The notes beneath the pieces were generated by a model, which saw nothing but the letters and a program-made list of their open reading frames with translations, had not been told where the DNA came from and searched no databases. This document shows positions 22,592 through 34,400 of a DNA stretch of 64,000 nt, piece by piece. The stretch is from assembly GCF_004664715.2 (NCBI RefSeq), contig NC_051064.1, forward strand, positions 113,942,240-114,006,239, written 5' to 3'. A program made the translations under genes and the position numbers. Source of the DNA: Peromyscus leucopus (Eukaryota > Chordata > Mammalia > Rodentia > Cricetidae). Every line of letters starts with the position of its first letter. Positions within the stretch are counted from its first letter, which is position 1.

Positions 22592-23775
22592 AGTTATTTT
22601 TCTCATAATTTTGGACATTTTAACCCCTGACCAGTTGTCCAGTACAACATGACATAAACACATGATAGAGTCAAGCTGTTCATATCATGGCTAGGACAGA
22701 GAGAGATAATGGTAGAGATGAGAAAGAGAGATAGATAGAGATGGAGCTAAATATAGATAATCTTCTAATTTCCTTCAAGAACATATAACTAATAAATTAA
22801 AACTAGGCCTTATCACCCAAGATTTTGACCATTTCCTAATAGTACAATGGTGCCAAGTTGAGGGTAAAGCCTTTCATACCTGCATCCCTGTGTCTTTCTA
22901 GATATAAACCCTAAAAGTTCATTCCTGATACCCCAAATACTCATGTCTACCAAACAATGCACAGTGCCTTTGGTCAATGTCTTAACCATTTGATCTGAAA
23001 GTTCATGTTGCTATACAGTTTTCTTTTCCATGTTTCCTTTTTGACTCAAAGAAAACTCAGCTAGTATCCCCTATAAGAACAAAATGAAAGCTACATACCA
23101 TACTTCAAATATATAATAGCACATCCTAATCATGTCTTCTGAATGGGAGAAAAGGAGGAAGGCAGGGAGAGAACTGACAAATGCAAGACCTAACATCATC
23201 AGGGTAAACATTCAATCATAGTCCTGTATTTGAGCATCAGAGTCCTGCAGTGGTGCTCTTACAGGACTCAGATGCCATGCTCCTGTAGCCTTTCTGGCTG
23301 TAGCTCTCTTCTCCCATAGTGACCTAGACTGGCTTCTCAAGCTGCAGCTTTCAAAGTAGCTGAATTTTCTGACCCTAGCACCTCTAGTGCTCAATTTCTC
23401 CATTGCAATTTCAAATTCATTCTCATTAGGTGTTCTCAGGAACTCCATCACTACAATACACTGCTTGGCCTGTCAGTCATTCCTTTGAAATTGCCATGGA
23501 AACCTACATGCTCCTACTACTCTTGAATTCTGCATGCTTGGAAAACCAGATCACTTGGTTAAACCCAGGGGTCAATGCCAACTGTACCAGGGCCCACTAG
23601 AACAAGCCGACTAGTTTGCCCGCTGAGTACAGGATACAAATTCCTCCAGAAGGCTAGAATTAAAGGTGTGAGTGCCACCATTTTCTAGCCTCTGTATCTA
23701 GTGGCTGTTCTGTTCTCTGACCCCTGATAAGTTTATTAGGGTGCCCAATATTGTGGGGGACACAATACCACCACA
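22592..23775 (-). mobile_element. Possible decayed ERV or LTR-related rodent repeat
   Basis: The right part contains blocks I associate with rodent ERV sequence: 'ctccagaaggctagaattaa', 'ggtgtgagtgccaccatttt', 'gataagtttattagggtgcc', 'ggggacacaataccaccaca'. The left part (22592-23200) is unassigned. No coding potential is supported; the minus frame at 23212-23451 has no known domain. Family and exact limits are uncertain. Confidence 0.4.
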
Positions 23776-23779
23776 CCTG

Positions 23780-24180
23780 TCTATCTAAAATATATGTCTG
23801 TTTGACCTTGAAAACATACCTAATATGACTACAACTTTGATTGTAATGACTACTAACTTACATTTCTTTATATCCTAAATAGTTTGTAATAATAACTTTC
23901 AAGGACTAGAAATTTGCATTCTATTGTTCAATGAGTTGTATAGGTACAATACCTTGAATAAGAGTAGAAATGTATGTACAGTATATTCTAACAAAAACAA
24001 TCTCAAGTTTGTATCAAAGATTTATATCAATGTAAAATATTTTAGACAAGTAGTTGTTTTTAAAAGTGGATTCAATAATTTACCCTTTTATCCTATCATA
24101 TCTATATCTCCCTTTTTTCTTTTCAGAGTAGATTCAATAATCTACTCTTTATCCTACCATTTCTATATCCCCACTTTTTC
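23780..24180 (-). mobile_element. Decayed ERV internal region, relative of the 42.3-45.3 kb element
   Basis: Collinear with 43400-43680 of the complete element. Shared blocks include 'taccttgaataagagtagaa' versus 'tacctcaaatgagagtagaa', 'atcaatgtaaaatatttta' versus 'agcaatgtaaaacatttt', and 'acccttttatcctatcatat' versus 'accctttcatcctatcatat'. A partial tandem duplication of about 64 bp (starting near 24066 and 24129) is present here but single in the complete element. Homology weakens after the B1 insertion and may extend to about 24900. No LTR adjoins it. Confidence 0.7.
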
Positions 24181-24217
24181 TTTCTTTCTTTCTTTTTTTA
24201 AACAAGAACCCTGAATC

Positions 24218-24393
24218 AGCTGGGCGGTGGTGGTGCACGCCTGTAATCCCAGCACTTGGGAGGCAGAGGCAGGCGGATCTCTGTGAGTTCGAGGCCAGCC
24301 TGGGCTACAGAGTGAGTTCCAGGAAAGGCACAAAGCTACACAGAGAAACGCTGTCTCGAAAAACCAAGAAACGAAAACAAAACAAAACAAAAA
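24218..24393 (+). mobile_element. B1 SINE, young cricetid-type copy
   Basis: Starts 'agctgggcggtggtggtgca', contains CCAGGAAAGGCACAAAGC, and ends in a CAAAACAAAAC tail. A target duplication AACCCTGAATC lies at 24207-24217 and 24394-24404. It landed in decayed ERV internal sequence next to a (TTTC)n patch. Confidence 0.95.
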
Positions 24394-24404
24394 AACCCTG
24401 AATC

Positions 24405-25420
24405 TAATCTCCTTTGTTCAGCTTTTTAAAAACCGTTACCAATAACAACATGTAACCAACCACCTTAAACAATGACAAATATCCATAACCCATTGAACAA
24501 CCTAAAACCAAACATTGTACCTCTTAGGAATGTGGGCATCATGTTCTTAAAATTACTTCCTGCTGTCTGGTGGTGATGACATCTTTAGGGGATCCTGGAA
24601 AGAAAATTTGTGTTAATATTTAAGTCCTGGGAGGGGTAGCTATATCATTTATTGTCCAGTTTCTGTGTAATGGGAAAATGCAGGGCTTATCTCAAGTCCT
24701 GGCTAGAGTAGTCTGTGAGGCTGAATCATCTCAGCTAGCCATCTTGAAATTTTCTTAAGCAGTTTGTAGTCCATTGTATTGAGGAGGTAGTCTGCCAGCT
24801 AAATAAGATAAAACTGCCAGGTAGAATGGCTCTGAAGTACCTGCTCTCTAGGTGAGGGTAAGGTGGCAGAGGTAGGGTGTAGTTCCTTTCAGGTAAACCA
24901 CATCCTACCATTATTTCTCAACATGCAAATATCAATTAGTATCATCTTTTGATTGTATTGTGTAATAATGTTTCATTTGAAAATTTGCTAATTTTAAAAT
25001 TTTTGCTAAATTTTAAAAATAAGAGTTGTTAATTCAAGTTCCATAAAAAAGTCACTCTGTATTTTGGCTTGAGATTAGGGTGGAATGTATAATAATTTCT
25101 TAAATGATTCTGAATATAATTTTGCCATTTTGTACTAGGTATTTATACATACAGGAATTCTCATTTTTTGATAACTATAAAATCAAAATATAAATCAGGT
25201 GTAGAAAACAGTGAAGACACTTTATGTCCTATAATATTAAATATTTAGTCTAATTTTAGCTCTTTATTGGAAAATGAACTAGTAGATCAATCTTAGTATG
25301 TAAATATGATTTTACCTGTAATAAAAGAAAAATTATATGCATATCAAATAACCATCTTAAATATATATTATATTATGTAATATAAATAATTTATATTATT
25401 TATACTGTAGTATTACTGCT
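24405..25420. other. Probable continuation of ERV-like sequence, then unrecognised DNA
   Basis: 24480-24900 has blocks weakly resembling 43880-44110 ('attacttcctgctgtctggt' versus 'ctacttcctgctggatgagg'), so the decayed ERV may continue. From 24900 on it is AT-rich with no supported feature. Confidence 0.35.
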
Positions 25421-25429
25421 CCTTACAGC

Positions 25430-25760
25430 CTTACTCAGTGACCTCAGTCACACTCAAGTTCAAATTTCTGTCATGACCTACAAGTCCTTATTCAAACTTG
25501 CTTCTGCCTTTCTCATCACTTTTCTTTCTATCTTTCATGTCAATTGTATATGACCAACTTTGACCAACTATTGCAGTGAGTACTAGATTCTGTTATTTTC
25601 TTATAGTTTTTTCACATCTCATCAATGAATGCCTATTGTTCTTTCCTTAGTACTCCTATGAATCCATCCTCCCTACCACTCATTCTTCATGACTCATCAT
25701 GTTATTGGGACCTTTCCTCATATCACTGGTCAGTTTAGGATTTTCATGCTGTACTTTATT
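25430..25760. other. Possible ancient mammalian repeat
   Basis: 'gtcatgacctacaagtcctt' followed by pyrimidine-rich text resembles an old interspersed repeat. The class is not determined. The open frame at 25699-25929 has no domain. Confidence 0.25.
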
Positions 25761-26321
25761 CAATGTCTCTCTTTCCTCCATTATCTCTCAGATCTTTAAG
25801 GTGGACACTGCTATATTCTTAAGGGTAGAGGATTTCATCTGTAGTATAAAGGAAAATTTGGAACCATTATTGCAGAAAGATGGGGATCTTTGTAGGATAA
25901 TAGAGTTTAAGTCTAAAATCTTAGCTTAAAGGCTATAATATGAAGAATACTGACTTTGAATTTCTAATCCTAGCTCTGTTTTCTTCTTGCTACTGATTTC
26001 CAAGCAATTTCCTTTATGATATTGCCATCTTTCCAGGTCATTGTACCAGTATTGCAACTGAATTGCCTAGTTCCATTCTGCTTCCTTTCAATTCATACTC
26101 AATAGAATACCCTGTAGATATTTCCAAACTTGATTTTCCTTATCTATAAGAAAGGAAAAGATTTATTATAAGCAGTAAAGGTATGTGTAGCACCCAGAAC
26201 AGGGTGTGGTACATATCAAATTCAGCATACTTAATTCATTCCTTAACATTCTCCAGTGTATCTCTTTTACTATTAGTAAGGTTGTAGAATTGTAAACCAC
26301 TTTTTAAATCATATATATTTA

Positions 26322-26328
<7 letters not shown>

Positions 26329-26368
<40 letters not shown>
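26329..26368. repeat. (AT)n microsatellite
   Basis: About 20 uninterrupted AT units. Confidence 0.9.
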
Positions 26369-26372
<4 letters not shown>

Positions 26373-26907
26373 CTTACCATAACTGATCTTTTTCTTTTGT
26401 GAAAACTTGGCAGTTGGGACTTTCATTTTCTTCTGTAACAGAATTGTGAAGCTTGGGTTATTAATATTTTATAGTTGGATATTGGTCAAATACCCTGGTA
26501 TCTCACAATCCAGGAATTTAAGGTTAGATGATAATCAAATTAATTTCACTATATGAACACTATTGCCCATATGCTAGTATCTCTGGCCACTTCCATGTAA
26601 AGATCATGTTGTTTTATTCCAAAAAAAAATCAGAAAAGAGTTGGATTTATCATGGAACATCACCAAAAATGTATTTGTTTTTGTTTGTTTTGTTTTTTTA
26701 AGACCCACAGAATATATTTAACTAGATCAAATTGATAGAAACAATCTAGGAAACAGCCCAGCAGGGAATGCTGTCAATGATTCAATAGTGACTCTCTATT
26801 TACTTGCTTACTCTGCTTTCAGCACTTGGGATTTCTACAGTTTTCAGAATTTTAAAATAAATTATGTTTTCATGTAATCCACACTAATGAAGTATTAAAA
26901 AGTACAG

Positions 26908-27245
26908 AGTTCAGGGCTTGGTGTTGGCTCATTAGGTAATGTGCCTGATGTGCATACATGTGGACCTGAGTTCAGATCTCCAGTACCCACATAAGAAACT
27001 GGGCATGTATCGTTCACCTGTAAGGCCCCATGCTAGAGGAAAGATGTCAGTTATATCCCAGGGACTCACTAGACAGTAAGCTTCTGGTTCCATGTGAGTT
27101 TCTCTCTCAAAAAATAGAGTGGAGAGAAATAGAGGAAGATACTTAAAGTCAATTTGTGGCACACGTGTGGCGCATGTGCGTGTCACATACAAGTGAGTGT
27201 ATGTGCAAACATGCCCCAACACACACACAGAACACACACATACAT
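26908..27245 (+). mobile_element. B4 SINE with CA-rich tail
   Basis: tRNA/ID-like head 'ggtgttggctcattaggtaa', 'gacctgagttcagatctcca', 'gtacccacataagaaactgg', then a B1-like part ending 'tctctctcaaaaaatagagt', then a CA-rich tail. This is the B4 order. The 101-aa minus frame across it is a shadow. Confidence 0.75.
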
Positions 27246-27683
27246 AATTCAGTTTTCCTCAAATATTTAAGCTAAAGCTTCTAGTATAGATACTAATCTG
27301 ATTTCCTGCTTCTTTGAAACCTTAAAAGAGTGCTCAAGGTCCATGATGTCACAGTTTCTCCTTTTCATCCCCCTTTGTCAGCTATATACTCAGAAGCACA
27401 GATTTCCTTTCATGTCTGGATGTTTATGGTGACATTTATAAATAATTCCAAGTTCAAATATTTTACTGATGCCTTGGCAATATTCGTAGCAAGTGGTGTC
27501 AGAATATCATTTTAATTCAGGCATGTAAAAGGACCTAAGGAGACAGACTTCATTTGACTAGAAAACAAGAAACTAGAATTTTAATCCCATTCTATATATG
27601 AGGGCGATCTGTTTGCAAACTCTATCTCCAGTTGATTACCAGGATTAATTTGGCTGATATGGCTACCTATAGGCAAAAGTTTC

Positions 27684-28034
27684 TGTCCTGACAGCAGCTC
27701 CTAAATACCCAACAGCTGCTTCCCAAATAATTAACTCAGAGGCTTAATATTACTTATAAATCCTTGGCTGGTAGCTAAGGCTTATTACTGACTAGCTCTT
27801 ACACTTTAATTAACCCATAATTCTTATCTATGTTTAGCCACATGGCTTGGTACCTTTTCTCAGTACAACATTCTCATCTTGCTTCCTCCTGGTCTGGCTG
27901 TGGACTCCTGACTATGCCCTTCTCTTTCCTAGCATTCTCAGTTTTGCTTTCTCGCCTAACTTCCAGTGCAGCTACTGGCCAGTCAGCTTTTTTTATTATT
28001 ATTATTATTAACGATGAGCATAATCCATAGCATA
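27684..28034 (-). mobile_element. ERV2-like LTR, degraded
   Basis: The plus strand starts TGTCCTGACAGCAGC and ends AATCCATAGCA, with 'tttaattaacccataattct', 'tagccacatggcttggtacc' and 'agctactggccagtcagc'. These parallel the LTRs at 42272 and 22197. An ATT trinucleotide run lies near 27990. No convincing target duplication was found. Confidence 0.6.
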
Positions 28035-28675
28035 GCTTATTGGGTGTCCCCTTCCTCCCTTATCACCCCATGTGCATCCCTTCTGGAGCTGTATCTTACT
28101 TCCATACATGATAAGGATAAACTTTTCTGAAAGTTTTCATTCAAGGGTATATGAGTAACCATATATACCTTGCTAGAATCTCCAAACAAGCTCTTAATAA
28201 CAATTGATATTATTTATAAACTTAATTACTCAACTTATACAAGCATAGGCTTTCTTATCTGTAAAGTAAAAAACTCTAATATTTGCTTGAAGGATTTGGT
28301 TGCTCTGAAATCAGATAGAAGAACAAGACACTGGAAACAGGTAGGGTGAGTCTGAGACCAATTTCTTCTGTTACCTCTTTTCCCTCAGATAAGTTGTTTC
28401 TTTTTCAGTTTCTACTGCCTCAGACATAAACAGATATCATAGCAATATCTTCTTCAAACTGGCCACTCTGTAATGAACACTGCCTCCCCATTCTTAGAGA
28501 AGGAAAGTTTTGCTGATGAATCTCTTCCTAGGCAAGTTTCTGGTGCTGTGCTTCAAAATGGGACCTTCAACCGAGCCAATTCTCTTTTAACTCTTTCCAA
28601 GTTGTCTATTCACTCTTAACAACCCCCCAACCCCTGTTTAAACCAGGCTTTCATTGTTTACTTTAATTTAAACAT
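28035..28675. other. No feature recognised
   Basis: Nothing supported beyond pyrimidine-rich patches. Confidence 0.35.
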
Positions 28676-28679
28676 ATGT

Positions 28680-29058
28680 GGTGGTTTTTATAAGAATGGC
28701 CCCATAGCCTCATAGATTTGAATGCCTGGTCACCAGGGAGTGGGACTATTAGGAGATGTGGTCTTGTAGGATTAGGTATGGACTTCTTGGAGGAAGTGTG
28801 TCACTGAAGCTGGGCGTGGGGATTTCAAACGCATAAGCCAGGCCTAGTGTTTCTGTCCTTCCTGCTGCCTGTGGATCCAGATATAGAGCTCTCAGCTCTT
28901 CTACTATCATGTCTGCCTGCATGACGGCATGCTTTTGGTCATGCCAATAATGGACTAAACCTCTGAAAATGTAAGCAAGGCCCAATTAAATGCCTTTCTT
29001 TGTAAGAGTTGTTTGACTGTGCATGATGTCTCTTCACAGCAATAGAACACTGACAAGA
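28680..29058 (+). mobile_element. MaLR-type rodent LTR (MT/ORR1-like), near full length
   Basis: Sense order: 'tgtggtggtttttataagaa', 'tggtcaccagggagtgggac', 'ggaggaagtgtgtcactgaa', 'ctgcctgcatgacggcatgc', 'aatggactaaacctctgaaa', 'aattaaatgcctttctttgt', 'cttcacagcaatagaacact'. Open frames here are LTR sequence. An A/GAAA-rich run follows at about 29067-29125. Confidence 0.75.
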
Positions 29059-29544
29059 TAACATACTTAAAAAAAACCCAAAAAAACAAAAAAGAAAGAA
29101 ATGAAGGAAGGAAGAAAGAAATGGAGCATGACTTTTCTTTAAATCGCCTTTCTGAAACCTGTAACATTCCCTTTTATGTCCTAGAAACCTCAACCAGGTC
29201 TAGGAAGAACCTCAAGCAGTCTGTATACTTTATTGCTGCTTTTCCATGATCCCTTCTGACTTTTCAGTGTCTTTATGTCCTGTTAGAATGCATGTAGTCC
29301 TATAGTACTCACCAGCAGCCACCAGATTGTTGCATAGAATTCAGTAGTTTGGGAACATTATACCCTATAAACCTAAACTATTTATTTGGACCCTTATGAA
29401 AAATGCTGGTTCTACTTGTGCCATATGAGTATGTGTTCATTGTTAGAATTATTGGCAGGATCATTTTGAGAAAAGGAATATGGTGATGAAACTGAAGTAT
29501 AACAATAGAAGGAAATCTAGTCAAATCACCAGGAACACTACTCT

Positions 29545-29955
29545 ATTTTCATTATGTTACTGTGATAAAACACCCTTAGCAAACAAACAAACAAAAAAGA
29601 TTAGGAGGAAAAGGGTTTATTTTAACTTACAGGCCATCATGTAAGAAAGCCAAGGCAACAGAACTTAAAATAGCTATTCATATAATTTCCATACCCGAGA
29701 GCAGAGAGAAATTAATGTATACATGCTCACTTTGTTGCTTGTGCTCAGCTCAATTTCTCTAGTCTCATGCACTTTTGGACTCTTTGCCTAGGGAATACTG
29801 ACACCTACGGTAGGCTGAGTCTTCCCACATCAATCAATTTAATTAAGACAACCACCCACAGGCCAAGCTACTGTAGACAGACAATCCCTCACTGAAACTT
29901 TTTTTCCATGTGACTTTAGATTGCATCAAGTTAAAATTTAAGCTATCATAATCAT
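29545..29955 (-). mobile_element. ERVL-type (MT2/MLT2-like) LTR
   Basis: Antisense order: 'gttactgtgataaaacaccc', 'ggaaaagggtttattttaac', 'aatcaatttaattaagacaa', 'ccacaggccaagctactgta', 'attgcatcaagttaaaattt'. Same family as copies near 35300, 54805 and 61524. Confidence 0.6.
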
Positions 29956-29994
29956 TAAATGAGAACTTCACAATATCAAGTGCTATTGTATGTG

Positions 29995-30170
29995 TGATTA
30001 ACATGTTTAATATTTTCATGGTACATTGGTCAGTTTATTATAACCATGTTACAAGTAAAGTGATTCAGTTACTAGACCAAGACTACACAGAGCTGGAAGT
30101 GGCATTTTAATATAGGTATCTTGTTTCAAAACATACTCCCTTTTATGATGCTTCTCCACCTTTTACAATT
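29995..30170 (-). mobile_element. MIR-like ancient SINE
   Basis: 'accatgttacaagtaaagtg', 'agaccaagactacacagagc' and 'tggaagtggcattttaatat' follow reverse MIR order. Confidence 0.5.
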
Positions 30171-30639
30171 TTAGCCTAAAATATTATACTTCTTATTTGT
30201 TAGAGCATTTATGAAAAGCAGTAAGAAGCTGAAAAGATGTTTGTAACCAACTTAACAATAGATACAAAAGCCTAGAATGTTATAAATGTATCAATATCAG
30301 TAAAAGTTTGTATCACTAAGCTTAGTGCTTATAAAACATAGAATCAGTACCAAAAAAACTAATAGACTTACAAAGATTAAACTGTAAAGCGTTATTGTAA
30401 GGTTTGAATACTTTGACATACTTGAATAATTTTGGATCTTTTTTGAATATTGTCAGATTTTGAATGTTTTGACATTATTTCTATGTTATTGTCAGCTCAC
30501 AGCTCCTTTCTTCAGTTTAGTTGTCTATTACTTCAGTACTTAAAATCTAAGTGGAATCATATGTGTTAAGAAGGAATGAAAGAAGTCTATAAGCTGACAG
30601 CCTGAACTTCCCTCAAATCTGTCTTTTATAAAGAGAAAA

Positions 30640-30815
30640 GTGTCTAGTGAGGGCAAGATGGTTGAGTAAAAGTGCTCACTGCCAAACCTTAGTTTGTTGC
30701 TCAGAGCTCACATGGTGGAGAGAAGGAACAGACTTCCCCAAATTGGCCTCTATCTTTACATGTGTACAGTAGCAAATGCTTCCCCCACACTACCAATATA
30801 AATTAATGTAATAGA
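30640..30815 (+). mobile_element. B3/B2-type SINE, degraded
   Basis: tRNA-like head 'gggcaagatggttgagtaaa', then 'gctcactgccaaacctt', 'cacatggtggagagaaggaa' and 'catgtgtacagtagcaaatg' correspond to B3 sense order. Confidence 0.6.
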
Positions 30816-30939
30816 AGAGAATTGATGTTTCCTTTAGGGGAAAAAGTCCAGCTCTTCATCTAGTAGTAAGGGCTTATGAAATTTTGCTCCATCCATGTGA
30901 GGCAACACTAATTGGACATAGTGTGTGTGTGTCTGTGAG

Positions 30940-31012
30940 GAGAGAAAGAGGAAAGGAGGGGGGAAGAGAGAGGGAGGGAAGAGGAGGGAGGGAAGAGAGA
31001 GAGAGTAGGGTG
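30940..31012. repeat. GA-rich low-complexity tract
   Basis: Purine-rich (GGAA/GAGG) run. The Leu/Ser/Pro-rich minus frame over it is an artefact. Confidence 0.85.
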
Positions 31013-31039
31013 GAGAAAACAATAATTATAGAAGAAGAA

Positions 31040-31510
31040 GAAGTAAAGAATTGAAGAGCAGAATGTCAGGAGACATTGGAGGATTTGGAGAGGGGAGAGA
31101 GGGTGAATATTTGCAAATACAGTGTAGTTGGGTCAGTATGAAATGAACAAGTAAAAAACATTCTAATGACTATACAGCTAAAGGTACTTATTCTTCCGTC
31201 TCTCTGAATCTAACAGTAGCAAATATTTCCACAGTGAGAGAGGGAGGGCCCCTGAGCCCTTCCTCCACCCATGGCTGACCATTGGCAGGCCCATTTTTCC
31301 AATGGATAGTTCCAATGAAATAGTTACACAGATGTCCCTGGATCAATAAATGGCTCACTAAAAAACAAGGTATGATTCCAGGAAAGAGACTGGGAGGGAT
31401 GGTGAGGTTGAGGTTATAGTGATGGGTAGGAAATAAAGGGTAATGAGGGGAGAATAATCAGAATGCATATTAAAGAGTTGTCAATGAACAAAATTAATAA
31501 AAATTCTAAC
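31040..31510 (+). mobile_element. Rodent L1 (Lx-type) 3' UTR
   Basis: 'gagagagggagggcccctga', 'ggctgaccattggcaggccc', 'ccaatggatagttccaatga', 'gactgggagggatggtgagg' and a terminal 'aaaattaataaaaattc' follow the Lx 3' UTR in sense order. Confidence 0.55.
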
Positions 31511-32196
31511 ATTAACCCTAAAGCAGCCAAAGTTTAATAAAGTAGGTTGTACTACTTCATTAGACATGAGCCATAAAGAAAATTATTAAATGGTTCTTTC
31601 AGAAAGAATTTGAGAGCTACTCCAAAGGTAGCTCCAAGGAGGTAGCATGACATACACCCCTGTCTTTACATATAAAGCTTATCTAATCGTGTCTTTCTTA
31701 CATAAGGAGCCAAAACAAACCTTATCTATTTAACTCCTTCATTTATATATGAGAAAACTAGGCCTCCATATTTTAGCAGCCTGTCATATCATGCTCATCA
31801 ACACTGTTAAAACTGACTTAGCTTATTCATTTTTTTTTATCCATTCATTCACCTAACATTTATTAAGGCCTATCTGAATGGAAAATATTAGCCTAACTAA
31901 ATCAACGAATCACAAAACATTATTTAATTGGTTTATTTAAGGAATGTGAAAGAATTTGTCAGAGTGAGGACTAGTGAAGTCCTGGAATGCTTTAATGAGA
32001 GCTTACTGGACCATTCTAGCATGAGTTATGGAGACCAGTGGTGATAGAAATGTAGATCATGATGGTCAGGTTTGTCATGAGGTTTCTAAGAGGGACAAGG
32101 AACCTATTGGGAACTGGGTTAGAAGCTGTTCATATCACACTTGGGCAAAGCAGCTGTTGTGTTTTTGTAAACAAAAATTGACGAGAGGCTGAACTT
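31511..32196. other. No feature recognised
   Basis: No gene or repeat family supported. Confidence 0.35.
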
Positions 32197-32210
32197 AAAA
32201 GTAATGAGAT

Positions 32211-32380
32211 AGGCCAGGAGGTGGTGGCGCACGCCTTTAATCCCAGCACTCGGGAGGCAGAGCCAGGCGGATCTCTGTGAGTTCGAGGCCAGCCTGGACT
32301 ACCAAGTGAGTTCCAGGAAAGGCGCAAAGCTACACAGAGAAACCCTGTCTCGAAAAACCAAAAAAAAAAAAAAAAAAAAA
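32211..32380 (+). mobile_element. B1 SINE, young cricetid-type copy
   Basis: Full-length B1 with the GGAAAGGCGCAAAGC variant and a long poly-A. A perfect 14-bp target duplication, AAAAGTAATGAGAT, lies at 32197-32210 and 32377-32390 (its leading A's merge with the tail). Little diverged. Confidence 0.97.
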
Positions 32381-32743
32381 GTAATGAGATGATTTATTTG
32401 GTGGAGGGAATTTCAAGACAGCATAGCATTCTGGGTGTAGCATGCTTATTGCTGCTTCTTTTGGCAAGATACAGCAAGAATTCAAATTACAAAGTCGACC
32501 AGAAAGATTTGAAAATGTGTAGTTTGCTAAGGAAAGGGGTATGTATGTGGTTAAAGTTGTGGACAGGATAGACAAGGCCAAATACCCACTAAGTGTATAT
32601 AATTGAATAAAAGATTAACACAGTTAAGGAAAAACACTGAACTAACAATAGAGGTGCCTTTGGGGCAAGAAACTACCCACTGGCCAATGTTTCAGCATAT
32701 AAAACTAAAAGTTCATTTGAGAAATGTTCATTTGGAAGCAGAG

Positions 32744-32765
32744 TGCAAAAAAAAAAAAAAAAAAT
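32744..32765. repeat. A-rich homopolymer run
   Basis: Short A run without a recognisable SINE body beside it. Confidence 0.7.
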
Positions 32766-33044
32766 TGTGCATGAGCAAGGAATGCATATTCAAGGATTCC
32801 TGCCCCCAAATTTCTCCCTAGGGAAATATTTTCCCTGGTTCAACCATACACACCCAGTGGCTCTTGCCATATTTCAAAAGAGCCATACATCTCAATCTGG
32901 CAGCACAGCTTGTTACAGACATGATAGATACAAGAGTGAGGAAGTCCTAAAGGTTAGAGGAAACCACTGAGGCCAATTGGGATTCTCTATTGGGTATTCT
33001 GAGAGGCCTTAAAAGCAAGATTTCTCAGTCAATATAAAGTTGAC

Positions 33045-33240
33045 GCTTTTGGCTAATCTAGCTGGCCAGCAAGCTCCTGATATTACTCCCTGTCTCTTTT
33101 CCTCAATGCTGGGTTTAGAGGCATGGTTAGCCATACTCAGGTTTTATGTAGGTGCTGAGTATTTGAACTCAAGGCGCCATGCTTGCACAGAAACTGCTGT
33201 TACACACTAAGACGTCTCCCTATCCCTGAAACTCTCATTT
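33045..33240 (-). mobile_element. B4 SINE, degraded
   Basis: 'ctagctggccagcaagctcc', 'caatgctgggtttagaggca', 'gtatttgaactcaaggcgcc' and 'acacactaagacgtctccct' give reverse B4 order. Confidence 0.6.
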
Positions 33241-33497
33241 TCATCTATAGTAGGCATGCTTCTATGTGCCAATCTGGATACTGTCACATGAAAGTCTTGA
33301 GTACTTCAGTAGATAATAAATGTTAATCTTTTTCAATGATACATGCCAATGTTGGAGAAAGAGGTAATGTTGTTATATTATACTAAAGCATAGAGCCAAA
33401 CCCATGCATCATGGATTTCTACTTTGTGGCAGCTGGTTTATGCTTTATTGAATAATACAGTTTATAATATAAATAGAGCAAATATATAATTGGTGAT

Positions 33498-33675
33498 ATA
33501 TATATATATATATAAAACCTACCTATATATAATTTATTACCTACCTTAAATACATTCAGTTCTCTTTCTCTAATATATATATATTAATATATATATATAT
33601 TAGCTAGAGATAGATAGATAGATAGATAGATGATAGATAGATAGATAGACAGATAGATAAACAGATAAACAGGCC
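33498..33675. repeat. (AT)n and (TAGA)n simple repeats
   Basis: AT runs near 33499-33514 and 33575-33601, then a TAGA array at about 33606-33660 with one interruption. Confidence 0.9.
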
Positions 33676-33784
33676 TAACAATTTTGCTTTTATCTACAAG
33701 TTTTTATCATTCCATATTCAGTATGTGTGTGAATAGAGAGGTGATGGCCATGATGATTTTCTGCTCAGATCTTCCTATAAGGAA

Positions 33785-34400
33785 ACTTTCCTCCAAAAAC
33801 TAAAAATAAAACTACCATATGATCTAGCAATCCCCCATCCAGGCATACATCCAAAGGAAGTAGAATCAGTCTGTCAAAATGACATTTGTACTCTCATATT
33901 GCAGTACTATTCATAACAGCAAAGAAAAGAAAATATCATGTGTCCATCAGCAGATGAGTTGATAAGAAAAATATAGTATATATGTACAGCAGTTATAAAA
34001 AATAATTTTTTATTTGTACCAACATGGATGTATCTAGAGAATCTTATGTCACATAAAATAAATCACACACAGGTGGACAAGTATTGTGTGTCTTGTGTGA
34101 ATTTAGAACTGAAAAGGGTTGGTCTCATAGAAGTTGAGGTAGAATAGTGACTATCAGAGTCTGGGGAAATGAGGCTGGGGAGCACAGAAAAGTTTGATTA
34201 ATGGGTACAAATGAATTACAGTTAGTTGGCAGCAAGAAGTTCTGTGATGCCGTTGTGTACTCATGTGAGTATAGATAACAATTATATAATATACATCTTA
34301 AAAGTGTAGGAGAGAAGATTTTGAATACTTTTGCTTTCTGTGACAAAAGTTTGAGCAAATGATTTAACATCTTCAAAGGTATATAAGTAACCAAACATCA
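33785..34400 (+). mobile_element. L1 (L1MA/MB-like) ORF2 3' end and 3' UTR
   Basis: Sense order of an L1 3' end: 'actaccatatgatctagcaa', 'catacatccaaaggaagtag', 'gtgtccatcagcagatgagt', 'caacatggatgtatctagag', 'actatcagagtctggggaaa', 'cagttagttggcagcaagaa'. Diverged and broken by stops; no active ORF. Confidence 0.75.
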
